Counted from the stretch's first letter, positions 25,609 through 34,335 are shown. The stretch: DNA of 64,000 bases from Cellulomonas edaphi (GCF_030362815.1 NZ_JAUCGR010000003.1:1-64000), one strand, 5' to 3'. A program made the numbers and translations. The notes: generated by a model from the letters alone, not told the origin.

Positions 25609-26553
25609 GTGGCGACCATCGGCGTGATGCTGCCGCGCGACCTGACGGCGGGGCGCGTGCTGGACTACGCGCGGCGGGCGGACGCGCTCGGGTTCGACGA
25701 GCTGTGGGTGGTCGAGGACCTCGGCTTCCGCGGCGGGGTCGCCCAGGCGGCGGCCGTCCTGGCGGTCACCGAGCGGATCCGCGTCGGCGTCGGCCTGCTG
25801 CCGGCGGGTGCCCGCAACGTGGCGTTCGCCGCCATGGAGGTCGCGACGCTCGCCGAGCTCTTCCCGGGCCGGGTCGACGTGTGCGTCGGCCACGGCATGC
25901 CGCACTGGATGCGCGCCGCCGGTGCGTGGCCCACCAGCCCCGTCACGCTGCTCCAGGAGTACGTCCCGGCGCTGCGCGGCCTCCTGCGCGGAGACCACGT
26001 GAGCGTCGAGGGTCGCTACGTGCAGCTGCGCGACGTCGCCCTCGAGTGCCCGCCGGCCGTCGTGCCCGACATCCTCGTGGGTGTCCGCGGCCCACGCTCG
26101 CTCGCCGTCTCCGGGGCGGTGGCCGACGGTACGGTCCTCGCCGAGCCGGTCACGCCCGAGTACGCGCGCGCCGCCCTGGGGCACATCGCCGCGCTCGGCC
26201 CGCACCGCCTCGTGGGCTACAACGCCGCCGCGGTCGCGTCGGACCGGGCCGCCGCGCTCGACGCGGCCCGCGCCGCGCTCGCGTGGATCGGCGAGCCCGA
26301 CTGGGCGCCGCACCTGGAGCCGCTGCCGTTCGCGGCCGACCTCGCCGCCCTGCGCGCGGCGAGCGCCACCCGCGCGGACTTCGCGGCCGCGCTGCCTGAG
26401 GAGTGGGTGCGACAGCTCGCCGTCGTCGGGACGCCCGACGCGGCACGTGCGCGCGTGGCCGAGCTCGCCGACGCGGGGGTGTCCGGCACGGTGCTCCTGC
26501 CCGCAGGACCCGACCCGTTCGCCGCGCTCAGCTCGCTCGCGACGGTCCTGTGA
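25609..26553 (+). CDS. LLM-class flavin/F420-dependent oxidoreductase
   Basis: A 314-residue TIM-barrel protein of the luciferase-like monooxygenase superfamily. It has the N-terminal IGVMLPRDLTAGRVLDYARR, then GFDELWVVEDLGF, the IRVGVGLLPAGARNVAF strand, and GRVDVCVGHGMPHWM. A C-terminal helical part includes GTPDAARARVAEL, typical of this class. The cofactor (FMN or F420) and substrate are not determined. The start is GTG at 25609 behind GAGGGAGGG. Its 3' end overlaps the convergent thpR gene by 26 bases, and it begins just after the 72-bp repeat array. Confidence 0.88.
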   Translation: MATIGVMLPRDLTAGRVLDYARRADALGFDELWVVEDLGFRGGVAQAAAVLAVTERIRVGVGLLPAGARNVAFAAMEVATLAELFPGRVDVCVGHGMPHWMRAAGAWPTSPVTLLQEYVPALRGLLRGDHVSVEGRYVQLRDVALECPPAVVPDILVGVRGPRSLAVSGAVADGTVLAEPVTPEYARAALGHIAALGPHRLVGYNAAAVASDRAAALDAARAALAWIGEPDWAPHLEPLPFAADLAALRAASATRADFAAALPEEWVRQLAVVGTPDAARARVAELADAGVSGTVLLPAGPDPFAALSSLATVL

Positions 26554-27178
26554 GCGGGATCCGCTCGACCGGTCGGTAGAGCGGGCCTCCGCCACGTCCC
26601 GCGCCGGGCTGCGACTCGACCAGGAGCACCTCGTCGACCAACCACGCCGGTCCCTCGTAGACCGACAGGGCGCGGACGAGGGCTGCCGCGACCTCGTCGT
26701 CCACCTCGGACCCCCGACGACCCGACGGCGAGGTCGCCCCCGCGGGCGAGCCGCGCCGGCGCGGCGGTCGGCTCCCGGGCCTGACCCGACCCACGGTCAG
26801 GTGCGGCCGGTCGCGCGGCCGGTCGTCGTGCCACGCGCCGACGGCCTCGCCCGCCGCCGCGCACGCACCGCTCACGTCGCGTTGCGCGGCCACGTCGCCG
26901 CCCACGCCCACCCAGAGCGTGCGGTGCGCGAACAGCCCCGCACCGTGAAGCGCGAGCTCGAACGGCGCGCGCTCCGACAGCCGCCCGGCGAGCTCACTGC
27001 TGAGGGCGGGCAGCGCGCCGTCGGGAAGCTCGCCGTAGAAGGCGGCGGTCAGGTGCCTCGTCTCGCGCGCGGACCACCGCAGGGCGGACGACGGCACCGA
27101 CGCCCGGACCGACGCGAGCGCCAGGTCGAGGTGGTCGAGCACCTCCTCGGGCGGCCAGACCGCGGCGAAGGCTCTCAT
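26528..27178 (-). CDS. thpR: RNA 2',3'-cyclic phosphodiesterase (2'-5' RNA ligase family)
   Basis: A 216-residue member of the 2H phosphoesterase superfamily, related to LigT/ThpR, which hydrolyses 2',3'-cyclic phosphate ends of RNA. Two HxT motifs are visible, HLTAAF (about residues 42-47) and HLTVGR (about 125-130), the catalytic pair. A proline/arginine-rich insert follows the second. It starts ATG, one base downstream of the trmH stop, so it is cotranscribed with trmH. Its 3' end overlaps the LLM gene tail-to-tail. The biological substrate is unknown. Confidence 0.85.
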   Translation of the reverse strand: MRAFAAVWPPEEVLDHLDLALASVRASVPSSALRWSARETRHLTAAFYGELPDGALPALSSELAGRLSERAPFELALHGAGLFAHRTLWVGVGGDVAAQRDVSGACAAAGEAVGAWHDDRPRDRPHLTVGRVRPGSRPPRRRGSPAGATSPSGRRGSEVDDEVAAALVRALSVYEGPAWLVDEVLLVESQPGAGRGGGPLYRPVERIPLTGPSRAS

Positions 27179-27179
27179 G

Positions 27180-28013
27180 TCAGCGGTGCGCGCGGCTGCT
27201 CGCGTACAGGCACACCGTCGCGGCGGTCGCGAGGTTGAGCGACTCGGCCCGCCCGCGGAGCGGCACGCGCACCACCGCGTCGGCCAGTGCGCGGTCCTCG
27301 TCCCGCAGACCCCAGGCCTCGTTGCCGAACACCCAGGCGGTGGGCGCGGCCAGGTCGGGGACGCCGTCGGGGGCGTGGCCCGCGACGTCGAGCAGGTCGT
27401 CCAGGTCGTGCTCCCCCGCCCCGTCCGCGGCGAGCACGGTCAGACCGGCCTCGCGCAGCGCGCCGACACCGCCCCCGAGGTCGATCCCCGTGGCGACCGG
27501 CAGGTGGAACAGCGAGCCCGCCGTCGAGCGGACCACCTTCGGGTTGTGGATGTCCACGCTCTCGCTCGTCAGGATCGCCGCGTCCGCTCCTGCGGCGTCG
27601 GCCGCGCGGATGACCGCGCCGGCGTTGCCCGGGTCGCGCACGTTCGACAGGATCGCCACCAGCCTCGGCGGGCCCGCGAGCACCGCGCCCAGCGTGCTGT
27701 CGAGCAGGTCGACGACCGCGACCATCTGCTGCGCGTCCGGGCTCATCGCGGCGAGCACGTCGGGCGAGCCACGGTGCACCCGGATCCCCCGCGCCCCCGC
27801 GGCCCGGACGATCTCCGCGTACCTCGCCGTCGCGGTCGCGGTCACGTACAGGTCGTGCACCCGCACGTCCGTCGCCGCGACCGCCTCGCGCACCGCCTGG
27901 GGACCCTCGACGAGGAAGCGGCCGGCCCGTTGCCGGACGGACCGGCCGGCCAGCGCCTTCACAGCCTTGACGCGCTCGGCACGGACGTTGTCGAGGTACG
28001 GCGTTTCGCTCAC
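27180..28013 (-). CDS. TrmH/SpoU-family RNA 2'-O-methyltransferase
   Basis: A 277-residue SPOUT methyltransferase. An N-terminal substrate-binding domain (FLVEGPQAVREAV) precedes the knotted catalytic domain with three motifs: NVRDPGNAGAVIRAAD, VFGNEAWGL, and VPLRGRAESLNLATAA. It fits the TsnR/RlmB-like protein that follows rplT in actinobacteria, so an rRNA target is likely, but the site cannot be told. The GTG start overlaps the stop of the upstream unknown gene (GTGA). Confidence 0.92.
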   Translation of the reverse strand: MSETPYLDNVRAERVKAVKALAGRSVRQRAGRFLVEGPQAVREAVAATDVRVHDLYVTATATARYAEIVRAAGARGIRVHRGSPDVLAAMSPDAQQMVAVVDLLDSTLGAVLAGPPRLVAILSNVRDPGNAGAVIRAADAAGADAAILTSESVDIHNPKVVRSTAGSLFHLPVATGIDLGGGVGALREAGLTVLAADGAGEHDLDDLLDVAGHAPDGVPDLAAPTAWVFGNEAWGLRDEDRALADAVVRVPLRGRAESLNLATAATVCLYASSRAHR

Positions 28014-28660
28014 GGGGACATGATCCCCTGCCCGCGCCTGCTCGCCTCGACGACGTCGGCGAGATCGGTCCAGAACGGCACCCGGGCCGCGCGCTCCGGC
28101 TCCGAGTCCCGCCGCGGATGCCCCATGGAGAACTCGCGGTTCACGTAGTCGACGAGGTCGCGTGCGTACACGACGACCTCGGTGCGGTGGATCGCGAGCA
28201 CGGGGACCGTCGGGAGCGGGTCCTCCGCGGGCAGATAGCGCTGCCCGAACAGCGGGACCACCGTCGGCACGGTCGCCAGCCGGGCGCGGGCAGCCTGCTC
28301 GCGCGCGTCGAGCCCGTGGGGTCGCGGGCCCCAGCGGGTCGGCCAGAAGTCGTGCTCGAGGACGTCCGCGACCACGCCGTCCACGGGGAGCCGCAGCCGC
28401 GCTCCGAGGTCACGGGTCGAGCCGGAGCGCCAGTTCGGCCAGAGCGGCCCACGTGGCAGCCCGAGCGCCAGGAACGCCCGATGGACCGGAGCGAAGCGGA
28501 ACCCGAGGCGCTCCTCGACCTGCTCGCGCTCGTCCGAGCTCAGGCCGGGCCCGATCCTCTCACCGGCATAGGTCAGCAGCTCGTGCGCCTCCTCGGCCAC
28601 GTCCCATGCCGACCGCGGGACGCGCACCTGCTCGCCCGGTCGGCGACGCCTCAGCGTCAC
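28010..28660 (-). CDS. Unknown protein, possibly SMI1/KNR4-like
   Basis: A 216-residue cytoplasmic protein. The segment DEREQVEERLGFRFAPVHRAFLALGLP (residues about 42-68, shown here in two parts: DEREQVEERLGFRF and APVHRAFLALGLP) resembles the start of SMI1/KNR4 (SUKH) domains, where an acidic helix is followed by a P-x-x-h-r-x-F-L motif. The later LPTVPVLAIHRTEVVVYA and FWTDLADVV also fit that family loosely. SUKH proteins are often immunity or housekeeping partners, but no toxin gene is adjacent. A TAGTGT -10 candidate lies at 28710-28715. The family call is tentative. Confidence 0.55.
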   Translation of the reverse strand: MTLRRRRPGEQVRVPRSAWDVAEEAHELLTYAGERIGPGLSSDEREQVEERLGFRFAPVHRAFLALGLPRGPLWPNWRSGSTRDLGARLRLPVDGVVADVLEHDFWPTRWGPRPHGLDAREQAARARLATVPTVVPLFGQRYLPAEDPLPTVPVLAIHRTEVVVYARDLVDYVNREFSMGHPRRDSEPERAARVPFWTDLADVVEASRRGQGIMSP

Positions 28661-28724
28661 GCGCGCTCGACGGCGGGCTCGGTGCCGCGGGCCTCCCCCA
28701 TGAAGCCAGACACTATCGGCACGA

Positions 28725-28759
28725 CGAAGCCCCCGGGTCGGAAGGACCCGGGGGCTTCG
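28725..28759 (-). terminator. Terminator after rplT
   Basis: A near-perfect GC-rich hairpin of 15 bp (28725-28739 with 28745-28759) and a 5-base loop, 38 bases after the rplT stop. It separates the infC-rpmI-rplT operon from the 28010-28660 gene on the same strand. Confidence 0.8.
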
Positions 28760-28797
28760 GAAGCCGTCACCTCACGCAGAGGCTCGAGAGCAGACGG

Positions 28798-29181
28798 TCA
28801 CGCGGCCTTCGGCGCGTTGACGTCGGCGGGCAGCGCCTTCTTGGCGACCTCGACGAGGGCGTTGAACGCCACCGCGTCGGTGACCGCGAGGTCGGCGAGG
28901 ACGCGACGGTCCACCTCGACACCCGCGAGCTTGAGGCCCTGGATGAGGCGGTTGTACGTCAGGCCCTGCGCACGCGAGGCCGCGTTGATGCGCTGGATCC
29001 ACAGGCGACGGAAGTCGCCCTTGCGCGCCTTGCGGTCGCGGTAGGCGTAGACGAGGGAGTGGGTGACCTGCTCCTTCGCCTTGCGGTAGAGGCGCGAGCG
29101 CTGCCCGCGGTAACCACTGGCGCGCTCGAGAGTTGCCCGGCGCTTCTTGTGGGCGTTGACCGCCCGCTTCACGCGTGCCAC
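28798..29181 (-). CDS. rplT: 50S ribosomal protein L20
   Basis: A 127-residue 23S rRNA-binding protein, starting [15 protein letters not shown], with the conserved [17 protein letters not shown] and [14 protein letters not shown] segments. The start is GTG at 29181 behind AAGGAG at ideal spacing. It is the last gene of infC-rpmI-rplT and is followed by a strong terminator. Confidence 0.98.
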   Translation of the reverse strand: MARVKRAVNAHKKRRATLERASGYRGQRSRLYRKAKEQVTHSLVYAYRDRKARKGDFRRLWIQRINAASRAQGLTYNRLIQGLKLAGVEVDRRVLADLAVTDAVAFNALVEVAKKALPADVNAPKAA

Positions 29182-29241
29182 GTGATGCTCCTTGCTGGTC
29201 TAGGGCTCAGGTGCCCCGGGGGCGCTTGCGCGCCCGCCGGA

Positions 29242-29436
29242 TCACTTACCGAGCAGCTTCTTGATCTTCGGGGTGTCGGCGGCGGAGACGACCACGTCGC
29301 CGGCGATGCGGCGGGTCTGGCGGCTCGACTTGTGCTCCAGCAGGTGGCGGCCGCCGGCCTGCTCGCGCATGACCTTGCCGGTCCCGGTGACCCGGAAGCG
29401 CTTCTTGGCACCGGAGTGCGTCTTATTCTTCGGCAT
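29242..29436 (-). CDS. rpmI: 50S ribosomal protein L35
   Basis: A 64-residue protein reading [20 protein letters not shown] at its start, the L35 signature, and ending [14 protein letters not shown] precedes the ATG. The 117-base gap to infC holds two small hairpins (29465-29480 and near 29500-29516). These could belong to L20/L35 autoregulation or be a processing site; that is inference. Confidence 0.98.
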   Translation of the reverse strand: MPKNKTHSGAKKRFRVTGTGKVMREQAGGRHLLEHKSSRQTRRIAGDVVVSAADTPKIKKLLGK

Positions 29437-29553
29437 GGCTGCCGTGTCTCCTTGTCGTTCTCATCGCACGGGCTCGTGCGACTCGTCTGGTGCGGTCCGA
29501 TCAGGTGCTTCGATCGGTCCGCCATGCAGTGTGAAGCTGTGCGGTCCAGCAGG

Positions 29554-30552
29554 TCAGGCTGTCGGGTCCGACGGAGTGGCGCGAGGCTTCGGAGCCGGCC
29601 GCGGGGCGGGCTTGGTGGCCGTGGTGGCCGCCGGGCGCGCTGCTGCGGGACGAGGTGCAGCCGGACGCGGAGCGGCCGGACGGGGGGTGGCCGGCCGCGG
29701 CGCGGGCGCCGGGGTCGCGGCGGCCGAGGACTCCGCGGCCTCGGGGGCCGCAGCCTTCGGTGCCGCCTTGGGCGCGGCAGCCTTGGGAGCGGCCTTCGGA
29801 GTGGCCTTGGCGGGCGCCTCGGCAGCATCGGCCGGGGCCTCCTCGACCGGTGCCGCCGCGGGAGCAGCCTCGGCCGCGGGGGCCTCGACAGCAGCCGCCT
29901 CGGTGACCGGCGCTTCGACTGCCGCGGCCTGGTCGGCCGGAGCCTCGTCGGCCTGCGCAGCCTTGGCAGCCGCCTTGGCCGCGTTCTCCTCACGAGCGGC
30001 GGCGGCCTGCGCGGCGCGACGCTGCTCGAGCTTCTGGTCGGCCTTCTTCTTGGTCGGCCCCAGCACCATGACCATGTTGCGGCCATCCTGCTTGGGCATG
30101 CTCTCGATGAAGCCGAGCTCGGTCACGTCGTCGGCGAGGCGCTGCAGCAGCCGCACGCCCATCTCCGGGCGCGACTGCTCGCGACCACGGAACATGATCA
30201 TGACCTTGACCTTGTCCCCGGCCTTGAGGAACCGCTCGACGTGGCCCTTCTTGGTGCCGTAGTCGTGCGGGTCGATCTTGAGCCGGAAACGGATCTCCTT
30301 GAGGACCGTGTTGGTCTGGTTGCGCCGTGCCTCACGCGCCTTCATGTCGGCTTCGTACTTGTACTTGCCGTAGTCCATGATCTTGCAGACGGGCGGGCGC
30401 GCCTCAGGGGCGACCTCGACGAGGTCGAGATCTGCGTCCTGGGCCAGGCGCAGTGCGTCTTCCACGCGGACGATGCCGACCTGCTCGCCGTTGGGGCCGA
30501 CCAGGCGGACCTCGGCTACGCGGATCCGATCGTTGATGCGGGGCTCGCTGAT
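29554..30552 (-). CDS. infC: Translation initiation factor IF-3 with long Ala/Pro-rich tail; likely AUC start
   Basis: IF-3 core with N-domain [20 protein letters not shown] and C-domain [20 protein letters not shown] (about residues 1-175). It is followed by about 155 residues of Ala/Pro/Glu-rich low complexity, so the 332-residue chain is far longer than the usual 180-220. The start is placed at ATC (30552-30550) because GAGGAG lies six bases before it and the IF-3 homology begins at the next residues (SEPRINDR). An in-frame ATG at 30585 has no Shine-Dalgarno sequence and lies 15 bases after a terminator-like hairpin. Rare AUU/AUC starts on infC are a known autoregulatory feature in other bacteria. 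Confidence 0.93.
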   Translation of the reverse strand: MSEPRINDRIRVAEVRLVGPNGEQVGIVRVEDALRLAQDADLDLVEVAPEARPPVCKIMDYGKYKYEADMKAREARRNQTNTVLKEIRFRLKIDPHDYGTKKGHVERFLKAGDKVKVMIMFRGREQSRPEMGVRLLQRLADDVTELGFIESMPKQDGRNMVMVLGPTKKKADQKLEQRRAAQAAAAREENAAKAAAKAAQADEAPADQAAAVEAPVTEAAAVEAPAAEAAPAAAPVEEAPADAAEAPAKATPKAAPKAAAPKAAPKAAAPEAAESSAAATPAPAPRPATPRPAAPRPAAPRPAAARPAATTATKPAPRPAPKPRATPSDPTA

Positions 30553-30599
30553 GTGGTGCTCCTCAGTTGTCGTCTCGGGTGACATCGCAGCAACGAAGA

Positions 30600-30634
30600 A
30601 GGCCTCCGTCGTGCGATCGCACGAGCGGAGGCCT
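30600..30634 (-). promoter_or_regulatory. Terminator-like hairpin in the infC leader (possible attenuator)
   Basis: On the minus strand, AGGCCTCCG pairs with CGGAGGCCT, and inside them the perfect palindrome CGTGCGATCGCACG extends the stem. The 3' side runs into TCTTCGTT. The hairpin ends 15 bases before an in-frame ATG and 48 before the preferred ATC start. The leader from a probable promoter near 30840 (TAACCT at about 30837-30842) is some 250-290 bases with no gene I can support. This geometry suits attenuation control of infC-rpmI-rplT. Mechanism is inference. Confidence 0.6.
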
Positions 30635-30884
30635 GGTGGTCCGAGCGGGACGACCCCGAGGTCGGCCCCACGCTCTCGTCGGCGGGCCGACGAGCCGGAC
30701 TGTGACCCGGCCCCCGGTGCTCGGCATCAGCCGCGCGGTGGGGACCCAGGTGGGATGGACTCCGCTTGTGCACCCGGTCTCCCGTGCCGCGCACCCGAGG
30801 GCGTGCGGACATGCGAGACCGGATCAGTCGTGGACAAGGTTACCAGAGCATCGGGCTGCGTCCGAACGATGGGAGGATCGACCC

Positions 30885-31241
30885 ATGAGCGAGCCCGCCG
30901 ACACGACCGCAGCCACCCGCGACATCGCCGACGTCGCCGCCGTCGAGGTCATCACCACCGCAGCCGTCCACCTCATGAGCGCCGCAGCGGTCAAGTGCGG
31001 GCTCGCGGAGGACGGCCCGGACGGCGGCGGGAGCGAGTACCTGGACCTCGACGAGGCACGCAAGCTCATCACCGCGCTGGCCGCGCTCGTCACGGCGTCC
31101 GCTCCGGACATCGGCAACCAGCACGCCCGGTCGTTGCGTGACGGGCTGCGGTCGCTGCAGCTGGCGTTCCGCGAGGCGTCGGCCTTCCCCGACGCGCCCG
31201 GCGAGGGCCCCGGCGAGAAGTACACCGGCTCCGTCGTCTGA
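30885..31241 (+). CDS. DUF1844 domain protein
   Basis: A 118-residue protein of a family almost always found next to infC in actinobacteria. The domain covers about residues 20-95, with VEVITTAAVHLMSAAAVKCG, YLDLDEARKLITALAALV and LRSLQLAFREAS. Function is unknown. The ATG at 30885 follows GGGAGGATC. It is transcribed away from infC, so the region 30586-30884 carries two divergent promoters. Confidence 0.88.
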   Translation: MSEPADTTAATRDIADVAAVEVITTAAVHLMSAAAVKCGLAEDGPDGGGSEYLDLDEARKLITALAALVTASAPDIGNQHARSLRDGLRSLQLAFREASAFPDAPGEGPGEKYTGSVV

Positions 31242-31265
31242 GACCGCGCCGGTCCCAGCCGGCTC

Positions 31266-32495
31266 CTAGGCGTCGACCAGCTCGGGGACGGGAGCACGCT
31301 CGGCGGCGCGCGCGGCTCGTCGGCCACGCGTCAGCCGCAGCGCCGCCAGCCCGACCAGCGCGACGCCGCCGCCCACCACGGAGGCCGCGAGGAAGCCGGC
31401 GCCGGGCGACGAGCGGTCGATGACGAACCCGCAGGCGGGTGCGCCGAGCGCCGTGCCGACCGTCGACATCGTGCCGCTCCAGCCCATCACCTCACCGCGG
31501 CGCCTCTCGTCGACGAGCGAGACCAGCGTGGAGTTGATCGCGGACAGCGCCGGGGCGCACGGCAGACCCGCGAGCACCACCGCGAGCGCGAGCCAGACGG
31601 GCGGCGGGGCGAAGGCGGCCGGGACGGTCGCCAGCGCAAGGATCGCCACGAGCACGAGCGGCGGCAGGCCCCGCTTGCGCGCGCCGTAGACCAGCCCGCC
31701 GATGACGGACCCGCCGGCCCACAGCGCGACCATCCAGCCGACGTCGCCGGGCCGGCCCGCCTCGTTGAGCGCCGCGACGAGCGCGACGTCCGTGCCGACC
31801 AGGACGAACGTGGCCGCGAGGTTGGCCAGGAGCACCACGAGGAGCGGGAGGGAGACGATGCGACCGCTCGCGCTCTCGGCCGCGGGTGCGTCGGCCTGCG
31901 TCGGCACCGCCGAGCGCGTCGGGGGGTTCGCCCACATGAGCAGCACGCCGGCCGCGACGGTGATGCACCCCACCACCGTGAGGGCCGCCGTCGTGGACAC
32001 CTGCGTCGCGAGCACGACGCCCAGGACGGGCGCGAGCATGAAGGTGAGCTCGACGCACACGGAGTCGAGGGCGAACGCCGAGCGCTGGAGCTCGAACGGC
32101 ACCAGCACCGACAGCGACTGGCGGGTCACCGAGAACACCGGCACCAGGAACAGGCCCGCCACCAGCGAGGCCACGATGAGCGCCTCGTAGCCCAGGTGCG
32201 GCGCCGTGAGCCACACGGCCGACTCGACGACCACCGAGGGGAGGATCGCCCGGCGCAGCCCCACACGGTCGACGAGACGACCGCGCCACGGCGCACCGAT
32301 CGCCGCACCCGTGGTCGCCGCCGCGGCGACGACACCGGCCTGGGCGTAGCCGCGGTCGAGGGTCGCGACGACGTGCAGCGTCAGGACGACGCCGACCATC
32401 GAGGCGGGCATCCGCGCGACGAACCCCACCAGGTACAGCCGAGCGACGCCCGGGAGGCGCAGCACGGGTCGGTAGGTCGACAGCACGTGCTCCAT
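31266..32495 (-). CDS. Major facilitator superfamily transporter
   Basis: A 409-residue inner-membrane protein with about 12 hydrophobic segments. The loop 2-3 motif GRLVDRVGLRRAI follows GAAIGAPW, as in drug/proton MFS antiporters, and GLPCAPALSAINSTLVSLV and RRGEVMGWSGTM lie in the second half. Substrate is unknown; multidrug or metabolite export is the usual annotation for such proteins. The ATG at 32495 is chosen; a GTG two codons earlier is possible. It is convergent with the DUF1844 gene (24-base gap). Confidence 0.88.
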   Translation of the reverse strand: MEHVLSTYRPVLRLPGVARLYLVGFVARMPASMVGVVLTLHVVATLDRGYAQAGVVAAAATTGAAIGAPWRGRLVDRVGLRRAILPSVVVESAVWLTAPHLGYEALIVASLVAGLFLVPVFSVTRQSLSVLVPFELQRSAFALDSVCVELTFMLAPVLGVVLATQVSTTAALTVVGCITVAAGVLLMWANPPTRSAVPTQADAPAAESASGRIVSLPLLVVLLANLAATFVLVGTDVALVAALNEAGRPGDVGWMVALWAGGSVIGGLVYGARKRGLPPLVLVAILALATVPAAFAPPPVWLALAVVLAGLPCAPALSAINSTLVSLVDERRRGEVMGWSGTMSTVGTALGAPACGFVIDRSSPGAGFLAASVVGGGVALVGLAALRLTRGRRAARAAERAPVPELVDA

Positions 32496-32559
32496 TCTCA
32501 CCGGCCCACGGGGCTGCCTCGACGTGATTTCCGTCGCTCCGCTCCGGCGGCCGCCGCCC

Positions 32560-32565
32560 TATCCT
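32560..32565 (+). promoter_or_regulatory. -10 element for a leaderless mRNA (32572 gene)
   Basis: TATCCT ends six bases before the GTG at 32572, the spacing expected when transcription starts at the start codon. It supports that GTG over the earlier in-frame GTG at 32524. Confidence 0.5.
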
Positions 32566-32571
32566 GGGCGG

Positions 32572-33150
32572 GTGCTGTCCCCGGAGGAGTCCGTCGACGG
32601 CGGCACCCCGCCGCCCCCGGCTCCGGCGCCCGGACGCCGGCGAGCACCGGTCGCGATCCTGGCGCTGCTGCTCGTCGCGGTGACGGCCGTCGGCGGCGTG
32701 CTGGTGGCGCGCCTGCACGAGCGGGTCGGCCAGTGGCAGTCGTCGAGCACCCGCTGGGAGGCGCTCGCGACCGACGCCGGCCGCAGCGCCGGAGCCGCGC
32801 GTGCGGAGCTGGCCCGGCGCGAGGCGGACCTGGCCGCGACCGAGAGGCAGCTGAGCACCGCCACGGCACGGATCTCCGCACTGGCGGACGAGAAGGCCCG
32901 GCTGGCAGACGACGACGCGAGCCGCAGGCAGCTCGTGGCCTACCAGGAGCGCGTGCAGGACGCCGCGTCGCGGGTGACCGCCGCGCTCGGCCGGTGCGTC
33001 GCGCGCCAGGAGCAGCTCATCACGTACCTGAGCGACGCGCGGGCGTACGCCGCCGACGACCTCGAGCGGTACCGCGGCGACGTCGAGACGGTGTGCAGCG
33101 CCGCGACGGACGCGAGCGACGCGTTGCAGCGCGCCCTGGACGCGGGGTGA
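32572..33150 (+). CDS. Membrane-anchored coiled-coil protein of unknown function
   Basis: A 192-residue protein. A proline-rich cytoplasmic N-terminus (about 1-25) is followed by one transmembrane helix (VAILALLLVAVTAVGGVLVA, about 27-46). An extracytoplasmic Ala/Arg/Glu-rich coiled coil (about 48-135) and a two-Cys C-terminal part (RCVARQEQ and ETVCSAA) complete it. I recognise no family. The following serine-protease gene overlaps by four bases, so the two are coupled and the pair may work at the cell surface. The GTG start is supported by a TATCCT element six bases upstream. Confidence 0.75.
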   Translation: MLSPEESVDGGTPPPPAPAPGRRRAPVAILALLLVAVTAVGGVLVARLHERVGQWQSSSTRWEALATDAGRSAGAARAELARREADLAATERQLSTATARISALADEKARLADDDASRRQLVAYQERVQDAASRVTAALGRCVARQEQLITYLSDARAYAADDLERYRGDVETVCSAATDASDALQRALDAG

Positions 33151-33878
33151 GGGCCTGTGAGGCGGCGGTGAGGGCGGCGCTGCTCGGCGGTGCCCTCGTC
33201 GTCCTGGTCGCGGGGTGCGGCGTGGTCCCCGGCGCGCCCGCGCCCGTGCCCACGTCGGTGGTGCCGCCCCTGGCCTCTCCGTCGATGGCGGCGGCGCGCT
33301 CGGGCGACGGGTTCGACGACGAGCAGCGGATCGCCCTGCGGCTGCGTGCGGTGAGCTGCGACGGCCTCGCCACGGGGTCGGGCTTCGCCGTCGACGCGCA
33401 CACGCTCGTCACGGCGCGGCACGTCGTCGACGACGCCACGTCCGTGCAGCTGAGCACGTACGACGGGCACGACGCGCTGGCCACGAGCGTGCGGGTGGCG
33501 GCGGCGGCCGACCTCGCCGTGGTCCGCACCCGGGACGCGCTGCCCGCGGCGTCCGCGCTCGCCGCCGACGACCCGGAGGTGGGCGACGACGTGACCGTCG
33601 TCGGCTACCCGTTGGGCCGGGCCCTCGACGTCACCACGGGGCACGTCACGGCGGTGCTGGACGACCCGCTGGACGAGAACACCGGGGTGGTGATGATCGC
33701 CGACGCGACCGTCGAGCCCGGCTCGTCGGGCTCACCGGTGCTGGACGACGAGGGTCACGTGGCGGGCGTCGTCTATGCCAAGGGGCGATACGGCTCCACG
33801 TACTTCGTGCCTGTGAGCACGTTGCGGTCCATGCTGGACGACGACGACGCGTTCGTCCCCGCGCCCGGTTGCAGCTGA
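33147..33878 (+). CDS. Trypsin-like serine protease lipoprotein
   Basis: A 243-residue exported protein. The N-terminus ALLGGALVVLVAGCG carries a lipobox (VAG-Cys at about residue 25), so it should be membrane-tethered. The chymotrypsin-fold triad is visible: His in VTARHVVDD, Asp in AADLAVV, and Ser in EPGSSGSPVLDD. There is no PDZ domain, so it is a short, single-domain relative of HtrA-type proteases. The GTG start overlaps the stop of the upstream coiled-coil gene as GTGA. Substrate unknown. Confidence 0.87.
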   Translation: MRACEAAVRAALLGGALVVLVAGCGVVPGAPAPVPTSVVPPLASPSMAAARSGDGFDDEQRIALRLRAVSCDGLATGSGFAVDAHTLVTARHVVDDATSVQLSTYDGHDALATSVRVAAAADLAVVRTRDALPAASALAADDPEVGDDVTVVGYPLGRALDVTTGHVTAVLDDPLDENTGVVMIADATVEPGSSGSPVLDDEGHVAGVVYAKGRYGSTYFVPVSTLRSMLDDDDAFVPAPGCS

Positions 33879-33903
33879 CGTCAGATCACCCTCGGAGGAC
33901 ATG

Positions 33904-34335
33904 ATGAGCGAGACCCCACGCTTCGACGCCGCCCACCTGACCAACGCCGTGAGCGACACCGTGACGGTGCGCCGCGTGTTCGGCGAGGCGTACGAGTCGC
34001 ACGGATCGACCGTGATCCCCGTCGCCCGTGTCTGGGCGGCCACCGGCATGGGCATGGGCGACGGCGAGGGCGGCCTGCCCACCTTCCGGCCCGCCTCGGA
34101 GGACGGCGGCGTGGGCGGTGGCACGGGCAACGGGCACGGCGGCGGTGGCGGGTACGGCGTGCACGTCAAGGCCGTCGGCGTCTACGTGGTCGACGACGAG
34201 GGCGTGCGGTGGCAGCCCTCTCTCGACGTGAACCGGGTGATCCTGGGCGGCCAGGCGGTGGGCGCAGCCGTGCTGTCGGCCCTCGCCCTCGCCTGGGCGG
34301 TGCGCGGCATCGCGTCCCAGTTCGGACGCCGCTGA
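33904..34335 (+). CDS. GerW-family (YtfJ-like) protein
   Basis: A 143-residue protein with the GerW/YtfJ pattern. An N-terminal helix comes first. Next is VRRVFGEAYESHGSTVIPVARV, where the core reads GEAYESHGSTVIPVA. A glycine-rich stretch (about 48-80) precedes VHVKAVGVYVVDDEGVRW. A C-terminal hydrophobic segment may anchor it. The family is named from a Bacillus spore germination protein but occurs in many non-sporulating actinobacteria, where its role is unknown. The ATG at 33904 is preferred over 33901 because GGAGGACATG gives better spacing. Confidence 0.85.
   Translation: MSETPRFDAAHLTNAVSDTVTVRRVFGEAYESHGSTVIPVARVWAATGMGMGDGEGGLPTFRPASEDGGVGGGTGNGHGGGGGYGVHVKAVGVYVVDDEGVRWQPSLDVNRVILGGQAVGAAVLSALALAWAVRGIASQFGRR

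Noticed and set aside
25079..25627. Open frames on both strands across the 72-bp array that would encode 24-residue repeat proteins
   Set aside because: All six frames are open because the unit lacks stops in any frame; no frame has a convincing start site or non-repeat domain, so openness gives no coding evidence.
30516..30812. 98-residue minus-strand frame in the infC leader
   Set aside because: No ribosome-binding site, Arg/Ser/Pro-rich composition typical of spurious high-GC frames, and it overlaps the hairpin and infC start.
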